A stretch of 64,000 nucleotides of DNA from Desulfobacula sp. Lineage in GTDB: Bacteria; Desulfobacterota; Desulfobacteria; Desulfobacterales; Desulfobacteraceae. Positions 61,815 to 64,000 of this stretch are shown here, piece by piece. The DNA lies in contig NZ_JAQYWD010000022.1 in assembly GCF_030145145.1 (NCBI RefSeq), forward strand, positions 41,611-105,610. The letters are read 5' to 3'. The notes beneath the pieces are model-generated. The model did no database searches. It was given only the letters and a program-made list of their open reading frames with translations, and had not been told where the DNA came from. Position 1 is the first letter of the stretch, and the number at the start of each line of letters is the position of its first letter. The translations under genes were made by a program, and so were the position numbers.

Positions 61815-62536
61815 TGACACAACTGGTATTAAAAAATCTTGTAAAAACATATGGCAGCAAAACCGTTGTCGATCATGTCGGTCTGACAGTGAAACAAGGA
61901 CAAGTAACAGGCCTTTTAGGACCAAACGGAGCGGGAAAAACAACCACCTTTTATATGACGGTGGGATTGATCAAACCCGATAGCGGTGCCGTTCTGATTG
62001 ATGGGGATGATATCACGCACTATCCCATGTATATCCGGGCACGAAAAGGGGTTGGCTACCTTCCCCAGGAATCAAGTATTTTCAAAAAACTGACGGTAAA
62101 ACAAAATATCACCGCCATACTTGAAGTATTACCCCAACGAGGAATTGATATTGAACAAAAGGCCATGGATCTGATGAAAGAGCTGGGCATTGTCCGCCTT
62201 GCGGGCCAACGGGCGGCCTCCCTTTCCGGAGGAGAACGGCGGCGGCTTGAAATTTCAAGAGTCCTTGCCACAGATCCCTTGTTTATTCTTCTGGATGAAC
62301 CCTTTGCAGGCATTGACCCTTTAGCTGTCATTGATATTCAGCAAATAATTTATCAGTTGACTAAAAAGGGAATAGGCGTTTTAATATCAGATCATAATGT
62401 GAGAGAAACCTTAGGGGTTTGTGATAATGCGTATATTGTGAACCAAGGCAAAGTTATTGAATCAGGAAACCCTGATGAAATCATTTCAAGCAAAATAGCT
62501 AAAAAAATCTATCTGGGAGAAAATTTCAAACTCTAA
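61814..62536 (+). CDS. lptB: LPS export ABC transporter ATPase LptB
   Basis: 240 residues. Walker A GPNGAGKTT, Q-loop GYLPQESSIFKKL, LSGGERRRLE signature, Walker B FILLDEPFAGIDP and the H-loop SDHNVRETL. It powers LPS extraction with LptFG. The start overlaps the lptA stop (TAATG), and rpoN follows one base after its stop, the usual order. Confidence 0.97.
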   Translation: MTQLVLKNLVKTYGSKTVVDHVGLTVKQGQVTGLLGPNGAGKTTTFYMTVGLIKPDSGAVLIDGDDITHYPMYIRARKGVGYLPQESSIFKKLTVKQNITAILEVLPQRGIDIEQKAMDLMKELGIVRLAGQRAASLSGGERRRLEISRVLATDPLFILLDEPFAGIDPLAVIDIQQIIYQLTKKGIGVLISDHNVRETLGVCDNAYIVNQGKVIESGNPDEIISSKIAKKIYLGENFKL

Positions 62537-62537
62537 T

Positions 62538-63824
62538 ATGGAACTTGGACTACAACAAAGTTTAATTTTGACGCAGCAGCTGGTTATGACACCTCAGCTT
62601 CAACAGGCCATCAAGCTACTCCAATTGTCTCGCCTGGAGCTTGCTGAGATGATTCAACAGGAAATGGAACAAAACCCTGCCCTGGAAGAAGCCGGGGTAG
62701 AAGAGCTGTCTGATAAAAATATCACCGCCCTGGAAAGTGACACCCCTTCCCCGGAAAAAGAAGTCCCCGTAAAAGAAGTCACGATTGAAGAAAAAGTAAG
62801 AACGGATATGGACTGGGAAAATTACATTAATGAATATAATTCCACAGGAAGGGTCTATACGGAATCCGAAAACACAGAAGCCCCCAACTATGAAGCCTTT
62901 ACTTCAGAAAAGAAAACACTGCAGGACCATCTGAAATGGCAGTTAATGCTCTATGGCCTCAGTGAAGAAGAAGAGAGAACAGGGCATATCATTATTGGCA
63001 ATCTGAACCGGGATGGGTATTTGTGCAGTGATCTTGACGAGATCGCCAAAACGTCCGGATCTGAAATAGAACGGGTGGAAGACATTCTTTCCATACTTCA
63101 AACGTTTGATCCCCCTGGGGTTTGTGCCAGAGATCTTCGGGAGACCCTTTTAATACAGTCTCAGCAACTGGGTATTGATAATCCCATCATAACTGAAATC
63201 ATCAATAACCATTTAAAAAATATTGAAAATAGAAATACCAAAAAAATTGCCAAGGCATTGAAAATATCGCTGGATGATGTCCGGGCAGCGGTAAAAATTA
63301 TTCAATATCTTGAGCCCAAGCCCGGTCGAAAATTTTCTACGGATGAACCTGCCTATATCACACCTGATATATATGTTTATAAGCAGGGCGACGATTTTAA
63401 AATTGTTATGAATGATGATGGACTGCCCAAACTTAAAATCAACCAATTTTATAAGAATGCCATTACCAATGGCCGTAAAATTTCAAAAGATGCAAAAAAT
63501 TACCTCAATGAAAAAATGCAGTCTGCATCCTGGTTGATAAAAAGTATTCACCAACGTCAAAAAACCATTTACCTTGTCATGGAAAGTATCCTTAAATTCC
63601 AGAAAGATTTTTTTGATAAAGGGATTGCCTATTTAAGACCATTGATCCTAAAGGATATCGCAGAAGATATTGAAATGCATGAATCCACTATCAGTCGTGT
63701 GACAACCAACAAATACGCCCACACCCCCCAGGGCATCTACGAACTCAAATATTTCTTCAACAGCTCCATCAAACGGGTATTTGGCGAAGATATCGCCTCG
63801 GCCAGCGTGCAGGAAGGCTCCTAG
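62538..63824 (+). CDS. rpoN: RNA polymerase sigma-54 factor RpoN, 3'-truncated
   Basis: 428 codons. Region I (LQQSLILTQQLVMTPQLQQA, LLQLSRLELAEMIQQE) contacts the activator, an acidic region II (50-110) follows, then the core-binding domain (NRDGYLCSDLDEI, FDPPGVCARDLRETL). The helix-turn-helix region has HESTISRVTTNKYAHTP and IYELKYFFNSSI. After EDIASASV the sequence changes to QEGS and stops. The C-terminal ~50 residues with the RpoN box (ARRTVAKYRE) that reads the -24 element are missing. So either this copy is broken or the sequence is misjoined near 63810. Confidence 0.9.
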   Translation: MELGLQQSLILTQQLVMTPQLQQAIKLLQLSRLELAEMIQQEMEQNPALEEAGVEELSDKNITALESDTPSPEKEVPVKEVTIEEKVRTDMDWENYINEYNSTGRVYTESENTEAPNYEAFTSEKKTLQDHLKWQLMLYGLSEEEERTGHIIIGNLNRDGYLCSDLDEIAKTSGSEIERVEDILSILQTFDPPGVCARDLRETLLIQSQQLGIDNPIITEIINNHLKNIENRNTKKIAKALKISLDDVRAAVKIIQYLEPKPGRKFSTDEPAYITPDIYVYKQGDDFKIVMNDDGLPKLKINQFYKNAITNGRKISKDAKNYLNEKMQSASWLIKSIHQRQKTIYLVMESILKFQKDFFDKGIAYLRPLILKDIAEDIEMHESTISRVTTNKYAHTPQGIYELKYFFNSSIKRVFGEDIASASVQEGS

Positions 63825-64000
63825 AGCAGTCGGGCGAAGAGGTCAGTCGCCCGTCGTCCTCGACTTGATGAGTGGAGCGGAACTCCGCCGTGCGCCCTAG
63901 ATCGCTGAAGAGACACCCGGTTGGCTCTGTCACCAGTGCTCAGGTGTGTCGAAGTGTATGAAGAGCCTCATGGATGGCATCGATCGCGCTCTCGATCAAA
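63825..64000. other. Foreign-looking terminal segment
   Basis: GC-rich sequence unlike the rest of the window, beginning inside the rpoN frame near 63805. No recognisable gene; possible coding on the minus strand is interrupted by stops. It may be an assembly chimera or an insertion boundary. Confidence 0.5.

Overview
The window is a stretch of Gram-negative, Desulfobacterota-like chromosome, probably a sulfate reducer of the Desulfobacteraceae. This is an inference from gene order (hslV-hslU-argB-argD-argF-argH; pyrB-pyrC; kdsA-kdsC-lptC-lptA-lptB-rpoN), a homocysteine-biosynthesis (DUF39-type) protein, LPS transport genes, PilR/RpoN control, and frequent TTG/GTG starts. No rRNA, CRISPR array or intact insertion sequence was seen. 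There are two tRNA genes.

Layout. 1-10 kb is a loose, decaying region. It holds an inverted-repeat element, an aldo/keto reductase, a small DUF2892 membrane protein, a broken sulfur-uptake locus (truncated ArsR regulator, YeeE/YedE remnant, DUF4405 membrane protein with a threefold repeat, transposase scrap), a two-gene alpha/beta dehydrogenase E1, a membrane-methyltransferase/Nudix fusion, a dead TPR gene and an old-yellow-enzyme reductase. 10.9-22.4 kb is dense housekeeping on the minus strand: tRNA-Gly, tRNA-Cys, fsa, folK, a lipoprotein, argH, argF, argD, argB, hslU, hslV, xerC, a uracil-DNA-glycosylase-like gene, coaBC and a lipoprotein.

22.5-40.9 kb is a type IV pilus locus: two minor-pilin/PilY1 clusters (one complete fimU-pilW-pilV-pilX-pilY1; one partial pilV-pilX-pilY1 preceded by the tail of a dead pilW), a TMTC-like membrane glycosyltransferase, a TPR protein, an ABC-2 permease and ATPase (compare PilG/H/I of Myxococcus), a small secreted protein and a very short Geobacter-type pilin PilA. 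The second PilY1 has its VWA domain split by a circularly permuted copy of a module that occurs twice in normal order in the same protein. pilR (52.4 kb) and rpoN (62.5 kb) are in the same window, and a sigma-54-like site precedes pilA.

40.9-52.3 kb is a surface glycan locus: a decaprenylphosphoryl-phosphoribose-synthase-like UbiA protein, Wzm/Wzt exporter, three GT2 enzymes, a DDD-motif glycosyltransferase, a sulfotransferase, UDP-galactopyranose mutase and a GT9 transferase. This suggests a sulfated, galactofuranose-containing glycan. Fragments of a second GT9 gene and a second wzm show past duplication and decay. 52.3-63.8 kb returns to housekeeping genes: pilR, pyrC, pyrB, lepB, a homocysteine-biosynthesis protein, an M23 peptidase, kdsA, kdsC, lptC, lptA, lptB and rpoN. 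RpoN lacks its C-terminal RpoN box because the sequence changes character abruptly near 63810. The last ~190 bases look foreign and may be an assembly chimera.
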